Part shown: piece by piece, positions 11,670-20,600 of the stretch
How positions within the stretch are numbered: position 1 is the stretch's first letter
Layout of the letters: every line of letters begins with the position of its first letter
DNA from: a virus
IMG/VR virus record: IMGVR_UViG_3300030104_000822
Location: 1 to 33,542 of that record
DNA: 33,542 bases
Reading direction: 5' to 3' (one strand)
Program-made: the position numbers and the translations under genes
Notes under the pieces: generated by a model
What the model was told of the DNA's origin: nothing
Database searches by the model: none
Seen by the model: the letters and a program-made list of their open reading frames with translations, nothing else

Positions 11670-13956
11670 TATTGTTACATCATTTAGTGAGACCATACTA
11701 AAAGATACAGCAATACATTTATTAAATTCAACAAAAGAAAACTTAGACAATAGTATTAATTTTACTGCTTATTATCATGACTGTAAGATAGATGCCTACT
11801 CTTTACCAGATTATACTTATAAAAGTTTACATGATATAAAAGACCATGAAGATTTTTTAAAAAGATATGCAGAGCATGATGGTACAGAAGAAGGTAAGAT
11901 ACCATACAATGAAAAATTAGATGCATTAAAATGGTCACATAAAGTATTTGCCTTAACAGAAAAAGCATTTGAACTAGCGGAAAAAAGTAGAGAAGCTGGT
12001 TGGTTAATTTGGATAGATGCAGATTCTTATTTAAAGAAAAGATTAACTAAACAGGATATGTTATCTATGTTAAATGATAAAGCTGATATTGTTTATAATC
12101 CTGATGAACCTTTCTTCATGGCTTTTAATTTAGATAAACAACCTACTGTAGATATACTTGCAGATTTACGTGGTGCATATATACTAGGTGAAATGATTAA
12201 GTATAGAGAGTGGCATGATTACTATGTATTTTCTAGGCTGTTAAATATTTATCAAGCACATGGTATGAAAGTAGAAAAGATAAATTCCATGAATGATTAC
12301 TTTTATCATTTTGCTGGTAGACCAGACTTTTCTAAAGTAGCAATACGAAAAGGTAATGGTGAACGAGCTTTTCCTTTATCAGACAATGTTGCTCCTGATA
12401 TTAAACCTAATAGGTATCAACAAATATCACAGATAATGAAAGAGTATAAACCAAAAACTGTTATTGAGACTGGTACATGGAATGGTGGTAGAGCTATAGA
12501 GATGGCATTAACTGCATTTGATTATACTGATACGTTTACTTATCATGGTTATGATTTATTTGAAGATGCGACTATTGAAACAGACCATGAAGAGTTTAAT
12601 GCAAAGGCACATAATAAATTATCCGCAGTTAAGAAAAGACTAGAAGAGTTTGCAGAACATATGAAAGAAAATAAAAATAAAACTTTTATATTTGAACTTA
12701 ATAAAGGTAATACTAGAGATATCTTAAAAGACCAAAGTGAATGGTTTGACATGGCACTTATAGGTGGTGGTAATAGTATTAAAACTGTAGCTCATGATTA
12801 TGATTGTGTAAAGCAAACACCTATTGTAATGCTTGACCATTACTTCAGAGAAGATGATGATAAGATGGCACCTAATGATGCATATTGTGGTGTGAATAAA
12901 GTATGGGAGAAATTAAAAGATAATAAAAATATTCGTAAACATGTATTACCTTCCGGAGATAAAGTAAAAGATGGTGGGTTTACACATTTTATGATAGTGT
13001 TAAATGATAAAAGTTTAGCTAATATACCTGCTGATTTACAAAGAGTTCCTATTGTAGTTAATCCTAGAGATTGTGTTCCTAAAGATTATATACGTGGTAA
13101 TATAAAAGATAATATGAAATTAATACCACAGGATAAATTTATACAAAAATGTAGAACACATAATGACCATGCTATTATTATATCCGGTGGGCCAAATATA
13201 GATTATGAAGAATTAAAAAATACATTAGCTAAATATCCTGATGCTATAACTATGTGTGTTAAGCATGCATACCCTGGTCTTATAACTAACAATATAAAAC
13301 CTAACACATGTATATTATTAGACCCACGTTCTATAGAAGGTGAGAGCACACATGGAATTAAGAGAAAAGATTTATTAAAAGATTTAGATAAAGATACTAA
13401 GTTTCTTGTTGCATCTATGACAGACCCTTCTGTTACTAATTATCTTATGGAAAAGAAAGCAGACATCTGGGGTTGGCATGCATTTACAGAATCTTTAAGA
13501 GATGAAGAAGATAGAAAACATGCTATCAAAAATAATCAAGTAAAGATTAGAGAAGATATAGGTTTACCTGTAGGTGCTACATTAATTACTGGTGGCACGT
13601 GTGCAGCTATGAGAGCTATTGGTATGTTACATACTATGGGTTTTAGAAACATGCACTTATTTGGTTTTGAATGTTCATTAGAAAAAGAACCTACAGATGA
13701 TATGAAGAAAGAAACTACTGGTGCAGATGATGAACCTAAAAGACCAAAGTATTTTCAAGTATCTGTTGGTGATAAATCATATTGGACAACTGGTGAGCTT
13801 TTAGCAATGGCACAAGATTGTGAGAAAACTTTTGCTGATAAAACTATGGGTATTAATTATTATTTTTATGGTAAAGATAGTTTAGTATCTGAGATATGGA
13901 AAGGTGCTCAACAAAAAGAAACATTACCTAACTATAAGGATATGTTAAATGCATAA
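11644..13956 (+). CDS. Three-domain fusion: GT-A-like + SAM methyltransferase + DUF115/MptE-like
   Basis: A 770-residue protein starting at TTG 11644, with GGAG 7 nt upstream. Domain 1 (about 1-235) resembles a GT-A glycosyltransferase: WLIWIDADSYLKKRL supplies a DxD (D125, D127), followed by PDEPFFMAFN and a helical part. Domain 2 (about 255-470) is a Rossmann methyltransferase: VIETGTWNGGRAIEMA (near 275), HGYDLFED, MALIGGGNS and VMLDHYFRED. Domain 3 (about 500-770) resembles DUF115, the MptE/Maf family: HAIIISGGPNIDYEEL, then TCILLDPRS, LITGGTCAAMRAIGML and MHLFGFECS. DUF115 proteins include archaeal pterin diphosphokinases and flagellin glycosylation factors. The stacking of three activities suggests sequential modification of one substrate. 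Domain borders are estimates. Confidence 0.75.
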   Translation: MESTKKEVNIVTSFSETILKDTAIHLLNSTKENLDNSINFTAYYHDCKIDAYSLPDYTYKSLHDIKDHEDFLKRYAEHDGTEEGKIPYNEKLDALKWSHKVFALTEKAFELAEKSREAGWLIWIDADSYLKKRLTKQDMLSMLNDKADIVYNPDEPFFMAFNLDKQPTVDILADLRGAYILGEMIKYREWHDYYVFSRLLNIYQAHGMKVEKINSMNDYFYHFAGRPDFSKVAIRKGNGERAFPLSDNVAPDIKPNRYQQISQIMKEYKPKTVIETGTWNGGRAIEMALTAFDYTDTFTYHGYDLFEDATIETDHEEFNAKAHNKLSAVKKRLEEFAEHMKENKNKTFIFELNKGNTRDILKDQSEWFDMALIGGGNSIKTVAHDYDCVKQTPIVMLDHYFREDDDKMAPNDAYCGVNKVWEKLKDNKNIRKHVLPSGDKVKDGGFTHFMIVLNDKSLANIPADLQRVPIVVNPRDCVPKDYIRGNIKDNMKLIPQDKFIQKCRTHNDHAIIISGGPNIDYEELKNTLAKYPDAITMCVKHAYPGLITNNIKPNTCILLDPRSIEGESTHGIKRKDLLKDLDKDTKFLVASMTDPSVTNYLMEKKADIWGWHAFTESLRDEEDRKHAIKNNQVKIREDIGLPVGATLITGGTCAAMRAIGMLHTMGFRNMHLFGFECSLEKEPTDDMKKETTGADDEPKRPKYFQVSVGDKSYWTTGELLAMAQDCEKTFADKTMGINYYFYGKDSLVSEIWKGAQQKETLPNYKDMLNA

Positions 13957-14596
13957 CAGGGCCGAGCCTTCACAAGATTATGTGGATTTATTAACAGAAT
14001 ATAAAGAACTACACAAAGACCCTAAATACTTTAATGGTATTTGTCTAGTAACACATTTAAATACACTATCAAATATTATAATAAAAGAAGGCACTAAAAG
14101 TATTTTAGATTATGGTTGTGGTAAAGGATTATTGTATGATGATGAAAAATATAAAACAATGAAACTTAATAAACAAGGACAGTCATTGCCTAAACCTTTA
14201 CAAAAAATATGGCAACTTGATTATCATGCTTTATATGACCCAGCATATCCTAAACATAGTAAGCTACCAAAAGGTAGATATGATGCTGTTATATGCACAG
14301 ATGTTATAGAGCATATAGATGAAAAAGATGTTGATTGGATACTAGAAGAAATATTTTCTTATGCTAGAAAGTTTGTATTCTTAACTATAGCTTGTTACAA
14401 AGCATTAAAAACATTTAAAGATGGTAGAAATGTGCATGTAAATATAAAGACACCGGAGTATTGGACAGATAAATTATTAAAGTTACATGATAGACACCCA
14501 CATTTAAATATACATTATAGTTTAGATGTGTTAGAAGATGAGAATGCGGAGAAGCTAGTATCATTAACAGAGTTTAAAAAAATAGAAAGGAAATAA
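13949..14596 (+). CDS. Class I SAM-dependent methyltransferase
   Basis: A 215-residue protein overlapping the fusion gene by 8 nt, with AAGGA before its ATG. Motif I is ILDYGCGKGLLYD (SAM binding) and motif IV-like is RYDAVICTDVIEHI, both usual for small Rossmann methyltransferases acting on small molecules or sugars. EIFSYARKFVFLTIAC follows as the next strand. The C-terminal part (HVNIKTPEYWTDKLL) may form the acceptor pocket. It lacks the [DNS]PPY motif of DNA-amino methyltransferases, so it is unlikely to be a DNA adenine or N4-cytosine methylase. It ends the sugar/methyl cassette just before the holin. Confidence 0.8.
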   Translation: MHNRAEPSQDYVDLLTEYKELHKDPKYFNGICLVTHLNTLSNIIIKEGTKSILDYGCGKGLLYDDEKYKTMKLNKQGQSLPKPLQKIWQLDYHALYDPAYPKHSKLPKGRYDAVICTDVIEHIDEKDVDWILEEIFSYARKFVFLTIACYKALKTFKDGRNVHVNIKTPEYWTDKLLKLHDRHPHLNIHYSLDVLEDENAEKLVSLTEFKKIERK

Positions 14597-14597
14597 T

Positions 14598-14996
14598 ATG
14601 GCACTATTAAGTTTAATAGGACCTGCTACAAAGTTACTCGGTAAGTTTATAGAAGATAAAGATGTAAAAAATAAACTTGCTCATGAGGTAGCTACAATGG
14701 CAGAGAAACATGCACAAGAATTAGCTAAAGGACAACTAGAAATAAACAAAGCGGAAGCAAAATCTGGTAATATATTTATTGCCGGTTGGAGGCCCTTCAT
14801 AGGTTGGGCATGTGGAGTTGCCTTGGTATGGCACTTTATTGCAGCTCCGTTTATTATTTTTTTTGCAGCTTTATTTGGTGCAACATTGCCACCATTACCA
14901 GAGTTTGACATGGGTAGTTTAATGACTGTGTTAATGGGTATGCTTGGTCTTGGCGGTCTTAGAACTTTTGAAAAGTATAAGAAAGTTACTAAGTGA
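14598..14996 (+). CDS. Holin of the 3-TM (GTA-type) family
   Basis: A 132-residue protein with AGAAAGGAAATAAT before ATG 14598. An N-terminal helix rich in Lys/Glu (DVKNKLAHEVATMAEKHAQE) is followed by AGWRPFIGWACGVALVWH, the hallmark of the 3-TM holin family found in phages and gene transfer agents, then IAAPFIIFFAALFGATLPP and a C-terminal hydrophobic stretch, MTVLMGMLGLGGL. It would collect in the inner membrane and time the access of the lytic transglycosylase, encoded on the opposite strand, to the cell wall. The stop overlaps the next GTG. Confidence 0.88.
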   Translation: MALLSLIGPATKLLGKFIEDKDVKNKLAHEVATMAEKHAQELAKGQLEINKAEAKSGNIFIAGWRPFIGWACGVALVWHFIAAPFIIFFAALFGATLPPLPEFDMGSLMTVLMGMLGLGGLRTFEKYKKVTK

Positions 14997-15229
14997 AAAC
15001 TTGCATATTAAAAAAAGGTGAGCAAAGTATTAGTGTTAATGTAAGTAAAAAGAAAGGCACGTGTAGTTTTAAATACTATGGTATGAAACCAGTTAGAGGT
15101 TTAGCACCTGGTAACATAGATAGTTGGGCGGAAGGTGAGGAAGATGAAGATTTTATTAATACAGATATTTATGATGGTCAATTAATTTGGGACCAACACA
15201 TGAATCAAGGATTTAAAATAGCTTTTTAA
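14993..15229 (+). CDS. Small beta-rich protein of unknown function
   Basis: A 78-residue protein starting at GTG 14993 in a GTGA overlap with the holin stop. It reads as short strands (MKTCILKKGEQSISVNVSKK, then GTCSFKYYGMK) followed by an acidic middle (EGEEDEDFINTD). Two cysteines could pair. No signal peptide, membrane helix or known motif is seen. Its place in the lysis/packaging unit is the only clue to role. Confidence 0.55.
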   Translation: MKTCILKKGEQSISVNVSKKKGTCSFKYYGMKPVRGLAPGNIDSWAEGEEDEDFINTDIYDGQLIWDQHMNQGFKIAF

Positions 15230-15240
15230 AAGGAGAAAAA

Positions 15241-15414
15241 ATGCAACAAGGAATTTATATATTATGTTTATTATCTATAGCAGTTTTTGTAGGTTTATTA
15301 GCAGGAAGTTTAAGAGATAATGAAGAAGTTAGTAAACCTATTCCAGAGCCTGTTATAGAAGAAGTAGTAGAAGAAAAGGTATATGAAAAATATGAGATGG
15401 GTAACTATAGGTAA
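15241..15414 (+). CDS. 57-residue N-terminally anchored membrane protein
   Basis: A strong Shine-Dalgarno (AAAGGAG) precedes ATG 15241; the frame ends with TAA at 15412-15414, overlapping the terminase start (TAATG). Residues 4-22 (GIYILCLLSIAVFVGLLAG) form one membrane helix, followed by an acidic tail with PIPEPVIEEVVEEK. The cysteine is not in a clear lipobox. Placed after the holin, it could be an accessory lysis or antiholin protein, but it is shorter than typical spanins. Function not assigned. Confidence 0.55.
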   Translation: MQQGIYILCLLSIAVFVGLLAGSLRDNEEVSKPIPEPVIEEVVEEKVYEKYEMGNYR

Positions 15415-15872
15415 TGGCACTCAATGAGCAACAAGAAAGATTTTGTCAGTCGTATATTCTACACCGCAATGCCTCAGAAGCTGCGAGAGCTGCTGGGTAT
15501 TCGCAAGAACATGCCGCACGACAAGGGCATAGATTATTACAAAATGAAGAGATTATCGAAAGGATTACAGAGCTCGAACAAAACTTAACTACTGATGTAG
15601 ATGTTATCTCTGAAATAGAGAAGCAGTATGAGTATGCTAAAGCAAATGGTCATACTAATAGTGCAATAAAAGCATTAGAGTTACTCTCTAGAATTAGAGG
15701 TACACAGGAAGATAAAGAAGATACTACTGACCCTGAAAAATTAGAACAAGATTTAGCAGACTCAGCTAAGATATGTGGTAAAGAATTTTATATTAAGATA
15801 GGTAAGATGGCCGGATTCTTAGACACTCATAACAAGATAGAAGATATAAATAATAAAGAAAATAAAAAATAA
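15414..15872 (+). CDS. Terminase small subunit
   Basis: A 152-residue protein. The N-terminal LNEQQERFCQSYILHRNASE, then AARAAGYSQEHAARQGHRLL, is the helix-turn-helix DNA-recognition domain of the Terminase_2 family, which selects phage DNA for packaging. The middle (ISEIEKQYEYAKANG, IKALELLSRIRG) fits the oligomerisation helices, and the end is polar and lysine-rich. The large subunit is not in the window. It is the last plus-strand gene, and its last 54 bp overlap the opposite-strand gene ending at 15819. Confidence 0.85.
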   Translation: MALNEQQERFCQSYILHRNASEAARAAGYSQEHAARQGHRLLQNEEIIERITELEQNLTTDVDVISEIEKQYEYAKANGHTNSAIKALELLSRIRGTQEDKEDTTDPEKLEQDLADSAKICGKEFYIKIGKMAGFLDTHNKIEDINNKENKK

Positions 15873-16265
15873 AATAAAACCACCGATAACAGTATTCTCT
15901 ATTATCTGACGTTGTTTTCTTTTTGCCTCTTCTTCTGCCTCTTTCTTTTGCTTTCTTATCTCTGCTTGTATTCTTATTACTTCATTCCAAGCATTAGGGC
16001 CATAGTTTAGGTTTACAAAGTTACGTAATTCATTCTCCATTGCTATAGCTTTCTTCTTCATAGCAAATGTTTCTAATGCCTCTTCTTCTACAGAGCCAAA
16101 GATTCTATTTTTCTTTTTATTGTGCCCTTCTTTAACTGTTTGAATTGCACCCATCCACCTGCCTAAATCTTTAGACATGCTTTCTACTTGTTTACCTACT
16201 TTGAATCCTGCTACAATAGTTTTGTATGCAGTCGTAGCCACACCAAATGCTGTAACTGGGTCCAT
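15819..16265 (-). CDS. Coiled-coil protein with C-terminal membrane anchor
   Basis: A 148-residue protein starting MDPVTAFGVATTAYKTIVAG. The middle is a long charged helix (EALETFAMKKKAIAMENEL and EIRKQKKEAEEEAKRKQ), and the C-terminus is one strong membrane helix (GGFILFFIFFIIYIFYLV). The N-terminal pattern is familiar from tail-module hypotheticals of marine podoviruses; the function is unproven. Membrane anchoring and the place next to the lytic transglycosylase allow a role in DNA entry or lysis. It is the last gene of the minus block and overlaps the terminase gene tail to tail. Confidence 0.65.
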   Translation of the reverse strand: MDPVTAFGVATTAYKTIVAGFKVGKQVESMSKDLGRWMGAIQTVKEGHNKKKNRIFGSVEEEALETFAMKKKAIAMENELRNFVNLNYGPNAWNEVIRIQAEIRKQKKEAEEEAKRKQRQIIENTVIGGFILFFIFFIIYIFYLVMSV

Positions 16266-16283
16266 TTTGCCTCTTAATTTTTG

Positions 16284-17156
16284 TTATATAAAACGTGGTT
16301 GTCTTTTGTAAGGGTCTCTACTTACCATTCCTCCTGCTTGTTTTGTAATTATTCTATAATCTTTTGGTTTTTTTACCTTTCCTCCTTTACGACCTAATTC
16401 TTTATACATTTTTGATAGATAATTTTTTGTTTCTAAAGCTAAAGGCTGACCTTCAAATAAATATTTATCTATATTTCCTGGACCTGTGTTATATGCCATG
16501 ACACCTAAATCAAAAGCATCTTGGTCAGAATAACCTTTATTTTTATAATTATTAATTAATCCATAAAAATATTGTTTTCCTATTTTATAATTTATTTCTG
16601 GGTTTTTTAAATCATCTAATGTATATTTATTAGTAACACCAAAACCTGCAGGGTTATCTGGATTTGTAAAACCTTTGGGAACTAACTGCATTATTCCTAT
16701 TGCACCCTTTGGTGATGTTTTAATTTCTCCTTTCTTATTTAAGTGTTCATAACTACTTTCTATTTTCATTAAAGCTGATAAAACAGGGTCTTCAGTATTA
16801 TATTTTTTTGTTTCTGAATTATATGTTAAACCAGAATCATATATTATTATATTACTAGGTTTTTTATTAGTAACTTTTTTTTCTTCTTGTTGTTTTTTTA
16901 ATTCCTCTTGAAACATGGCATCACGTTCTTCAGAATTTTGTTTTAATAATTGACTTTCAATAGATTCTTCTTCAGGTTGTTGTCTTTTATTTATAATGTC
17001 CTCCCTTTGTTGCTCAACTGCATCCATTATAAAACTTTTAACTTTACCTAATTTTCCTCTAAGTAAAGAACTTAAACCTTCTTCAGATACTTTTTCAGAA
17101 CCTTTATCTTTTCTTAATTGATTTATTTGTTGTGCATCTTCTTTAGTAAAGAACAT
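16284..17156 (-). CDS. Lytic transglycosylase (SLT domain)
   Basis: A 290-residue peptidoglycan-cleaving enzyme. The catalytic domain starts near residue 120: ALMKIESSYEH supplies the catalytic glutamate, then SPKGAIGIMQLVP, YKIGKQYFYGLI and GVMAYNTGPGNIDKY, all standard goose-lysozyme/SLT motifs. The first 110 residues are Gln/Glu-rich coiled coil (EELKKQQEEKKV), and the C-terminus is basic. There is no signal peptide. Among virion genes it is probably either a virion-carried enzyme that opens the wall during DNA entry or the endolysin released by the holin; the long non-catalytic N-terminus favours the former. Confidence 0.88.
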   Translation of the reverse strand: MFFTKEDAQQINQLRKDKGSEKVSEEGLSSLLRGKLGKVKSFIMDAVEQQREDIINKRQQPEEESIESQLLKQNSEERDAMFQEELKKQQEEKKVTNKKPSNIIIYDSGLTYNSETKKYNTEDPVLSALMKIESSYEHLNKKGEIKTSPKGAIGIMQLVPKGFTNPDNPAGFGVTNKYTLDDLKNPEINYKIGKQYFYGLINNYKNKGYSDQDAFDLGVMAYNTGPGNIDKYLFEGQPLALETKNYLSKMYKELGRKGGKVKKPKDYRIITKQAGGMVSRDPYKRQPRFI

Positions 17157-17168
17157 AGTCTTACCCTT

Positions 17169-17375
17169 TCATCTATAAACTCTAATCTTTGGATTATTTA
17201 TATCTACTTCTATAGGTCTACATATTGCTGTATATCTTTTTTTTGTTTGTGGATTTGCCGGCTGTTTCATAACTCTAGCTGCAAAATATTTACATCTATT
17301 TATATCAGCAAACATCATATTACTTTCTTGTTGTGCTTGACCAAGATACAATACCAGTAGAAAAACAGTTGTCAC
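17169..17375 (-). CDS. Small exported two-cysteine protein
   Basis: A 68-residue protein starting at GTG (17375-17373) in a GTGA overlap with the preceding gene. The N-terminus, MTTVFLLVLYLGQAQQ, is short and hydrophobic, like a weak signal peptide or anchor. The rest has MFADINRCKYFA and RYTAICRPIEV with one cysteine each, which could form a disulfide in the periplasm. The same arrangement is common in marine podovirus genomes beside lysis and internal-virion genes. No function is established. Confidence 0.6.
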   Translation of the reverse strand: MTTVFLLVLYLGQAQQESNMMFADINRCKYFAARVMKQPANPQTKKRYTAICRPIEVDINNPKIRVYR

Positions 17376-17620
17376 TTCTCGGCTGCCCTTCTAATCATAT
17401 CATCTATCTTACCTTCTAGTCTATCAAATCTTTGCATGAGTTGTGACATATCATCTTTCACATCTTCTTTTGTGGCATACGTTAGTGCCATGTTTTCTTT
17501 TGACTTTGCCAGTTCATCTTTTACTTTACTAATAGCAGCAGACGTAGAACGTATCCACCATAGAAATCCACCTATTGCCATTGTTAGTATTGCATTCCAT
17601 ATCATTGTCATATCTGCCAT
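17372..17620 (-). CDS. N-anchored coiled-coil protein, lysis-related candidate
   Basis: An 82-residue protein. Residues 5-25 (TMIWNAILTMAIGGFLWWI) form one membrane helix; the rest is a charged coiled coil (ISKVKDELAKSKENMA and LMQRFDRLEGKIDDMIRR). One N-terminal helix plus a long coiled coil is the layout of inner-membrane spanins and of some class III holins. No outer-membrane spanin lipoprotein was found beside it, so spanin is a guess. It lies between the 1303-residue virion protein and the small exported protein. Confidence 0.6.
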   Translation of the reverse strand: MADMTMIWNAILTMAIGGFLWWIRSTSAAISKVKDELAKSKENMALTYATKEDVKDDMSQLMQRFDRLEGKIDDMIRRAAEK

Positions 17621-17621
17621 T

Positions 17622-20600
17622 TTAGTCTCCTATATTTATATCTGGTAATGATTCTGTTTGTAAAGGTTTATCTAAATATTTATCTTCTAATCTATTTAAA
17701 TTATTTTGAATATTATTTACATACTTTCTTATATCTGGATTATTATTTGCTGCCTCTCTTAATTCTTTTTTATTAAATCTAGGTATTGTAAATCTACCAT
17801 CAATAATATTTTCTATTTCTTTATTAGAAAAACCACCGGCTGCTTTTATTTTTCTATCTCTTAATAGAGCTCTAATTTCTGGAACAGTCATAAAAGATTT
17901 TAAATCATTTATTAACTCATGTACTCCTTGTTGTGCAACAAACTGTTCTTCAATAGCTTCTTGATAATCTTTAATAATACCTGATAGTTTTAGTGTTTTT
18001 GTTACATTAGGATTACTTAAATTATTTTTTATACTTCTAGTAGTTCCTTTTAAAGTTCCATTAGCATTTCTCATAAGATTACTAACAGCAAAACCTATTT
18101 GTTTTTTAGGTTTATAGTCTTGTTCTTTAATACCAAATCTAAAAGGATATAATGCTAGACCAAGAGCACCTCCAGCAGGCTCAAAACCTAATTCAGTTAA
18201 AGACTTAGATAGTTTAGCAGTATCCCCAAAGTATGATGGATTTAAAGCATCTCTAACTTTTGTTCCTATCTCACCTCTACCATAAAGTTTTTGTGATAAC
18301 ACATTAAATGCTCCTTCAACTGCGGCATCACCACCTACATCTCTTAATAATTTTACAAAGCCAGGCTCTATTAGTTTGTAAGTGTTTGTTAAATGTCTTA
18401 TTCTACCTTCATCTGTATCTGCTTTTGCATAATTTAAAAAAGATAAACCTAACTCTGTTGCCATAGAAGGGCTCAGATATGGCTCATATGTTTTCTTTAC
18501 AGCATACGGAAATAACTCATCTAATTTTTCTGTAACATCTTCACCACTAGCTGCTGCCATCATTAAAGGTGTAATAATATCTAATACATATTGGTCTGGA
18601 TTATTATAAGATAAATCAGTAACACCATATGTATCATTGCCTTGTTTATCTTTACCTTTAAATCTTATTTGTAAAGCATGATACTTGGCCCATTCTGGTT
18701 GTGTTTTTCTAATAGCGGACTCTACTTTATCTGTACCCATAACTTGATTATAAGTATATGCAGCAACAGTAGGTATAGCAGCCATTGCTATTTGTTGTCT
18801 AAGTCTTTGTGCACCAGCTTTTTGTAATGCTTTATTACCTGTTTCAAAACCCTCTCGTAATTGTTGTGCACCTAGTTTTAATATATTATATTTATTACGT
18901 AAGTTTTCTGCAGGAAAAGCAGTAAAGGCACCAAGTATAGGTATGTCTCTCATTTTTTCTAATATCTTTGGCACTCTATCATATGTAGGTATAACATTTA
19001 ATGTATTACCTGCAGCATCTTCAAGCAACATTTCTTCATCAAATTTAACTAATTTTTTTTGATAGTCTGCTTCAAACTTATCTTTTAAAGTTGATTTACC
19101 TCTAGTAGACTGCTTTAACATAGTGTCTATTTGTTTAGCAGTAGGCTCTTTAATTTTTGGTAATTCAATACCAAAGTTTTCTGAAAATTCTGCTCTCTTT
19201 AATTCTTTTTGTGCTGGTGTTAATTCACTAAATATTTTTTGTGCATTAGTTAATTCACTTAATAATGTCATTACTTTACCAACATCATCAGTACCAGTAT
19301 AAGTTCTTTCTGCTTTTCGTGATACTTTTTTTCCTATACCTGTTCTTTCAGCAGCAGAAATACCACCAGAAGATAAATCTAAAAATCTTCTACCTAAAAA
19401 ACCAGCAAGACCTTTTTCATCTTCTATTTTTCTCGCATCAGATAATCTACCTAGTATTTGATTAATTTCAACATTGGTGGCTGTTACTCCTAATCTATCT
19501 GCTATCTTTTGAAAATTACTAAAACCCTCTTTGTCATTTAAAAGTTTATTTGCAAAGTTTGTTATACCTTTTAAATTACCAGAAGCAGCAACATATTGTG
19601 GCACACCCATAGCATTTCTAACATGACCATAAGGATTATAAACTGTTACTCCTTTTTTTAAATAACCATTAGCACCAGAAAATAAACTACCTAACATAGA
19701 ATTACCAAATACAGGTTTAGTATCGGTTAATACACGTAACTTTTCTGCTATCTGTCTAGGCACAAATATTTGTCCTAACTCAGGATTAAATATATCAGTT
19801 CTTGGTAATCTAATTGCTGCAGTTTTACTATCTGCATCACCCACTAAAGGAACCATATCATCATTAGGTCTAGCCTCTATAGCTTTAGCAAGAGCAACAT
19901 CTTTATCTCCTGTAACTCTTATACCTATACCTCTACCCAGTAAACTTTTTCCTATTTGGTCTGCAACTAAAACTTCTGAAATAGGTTCTGTAATTGCACC
20001 TATAGTTTCTGCTGCTCTTACTGCAGGGCTAGTATTAACACCCCATATTTTTTGTAATATAGGGTTAATATCTTTTCTTCTTTTTAATCCACCAAACTTT
20101 GTGGGTTTACCTTTGGGATAAAAACTTTCATAAACTTTTCTTTCTACAAAATTATCTATCAGTTTTTCTTGTCTAGGAATATCAAGTTTACCTTCAGACT
20201 TAGGTTCAAAAGTCTTTTTTAAATCACCCACTTTTTCTACTTTTTTAGTGGCTTTATCTAATGTGCCCTCTCTAATACCAAACTGAACTTGTAATTCTTT
20301 GTTTGTTTTTACTTCAGCTTTTAATTGCTTCATTAAATCTTCATTTGCTTCATAAGTTTTCCAAAATTTAAAAGGAACTAATCTTTTATTTTGAGATAAA
20401 TTATTTACTCTTTTAGTATATTCCTGTGGTTTTATTTTATATATACCCTCTATTTTTTGACTTTGTGGGTCAGTATATTTAAATACAGTTTTATATACTC
20501 TTTTTCTTAATTCTACAAAATCATTAACAGCTTTGAACATTTCTGAATCATTTTTAGATAAAGTTTCTAATGCCTCTTTGTTACCCTCCATAGCACTATT

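Noticed and set aside
13949-14596. DNA methyltransferase for restriction evasion
   Set aside because: The [DNS]PPY motif and a target-recognition domain are missing; the small Rossmann fold with CTDVIEHI suits small-molecule or sugar methylation better.
15241-15414. The 57-residue membrane protein as an i-spanin or u-spanin
   Set aside because: It is too short for a periplasm-spanning protein and has no lipobox or coiled coil, so it was kept as a membrane protein of unknown function.
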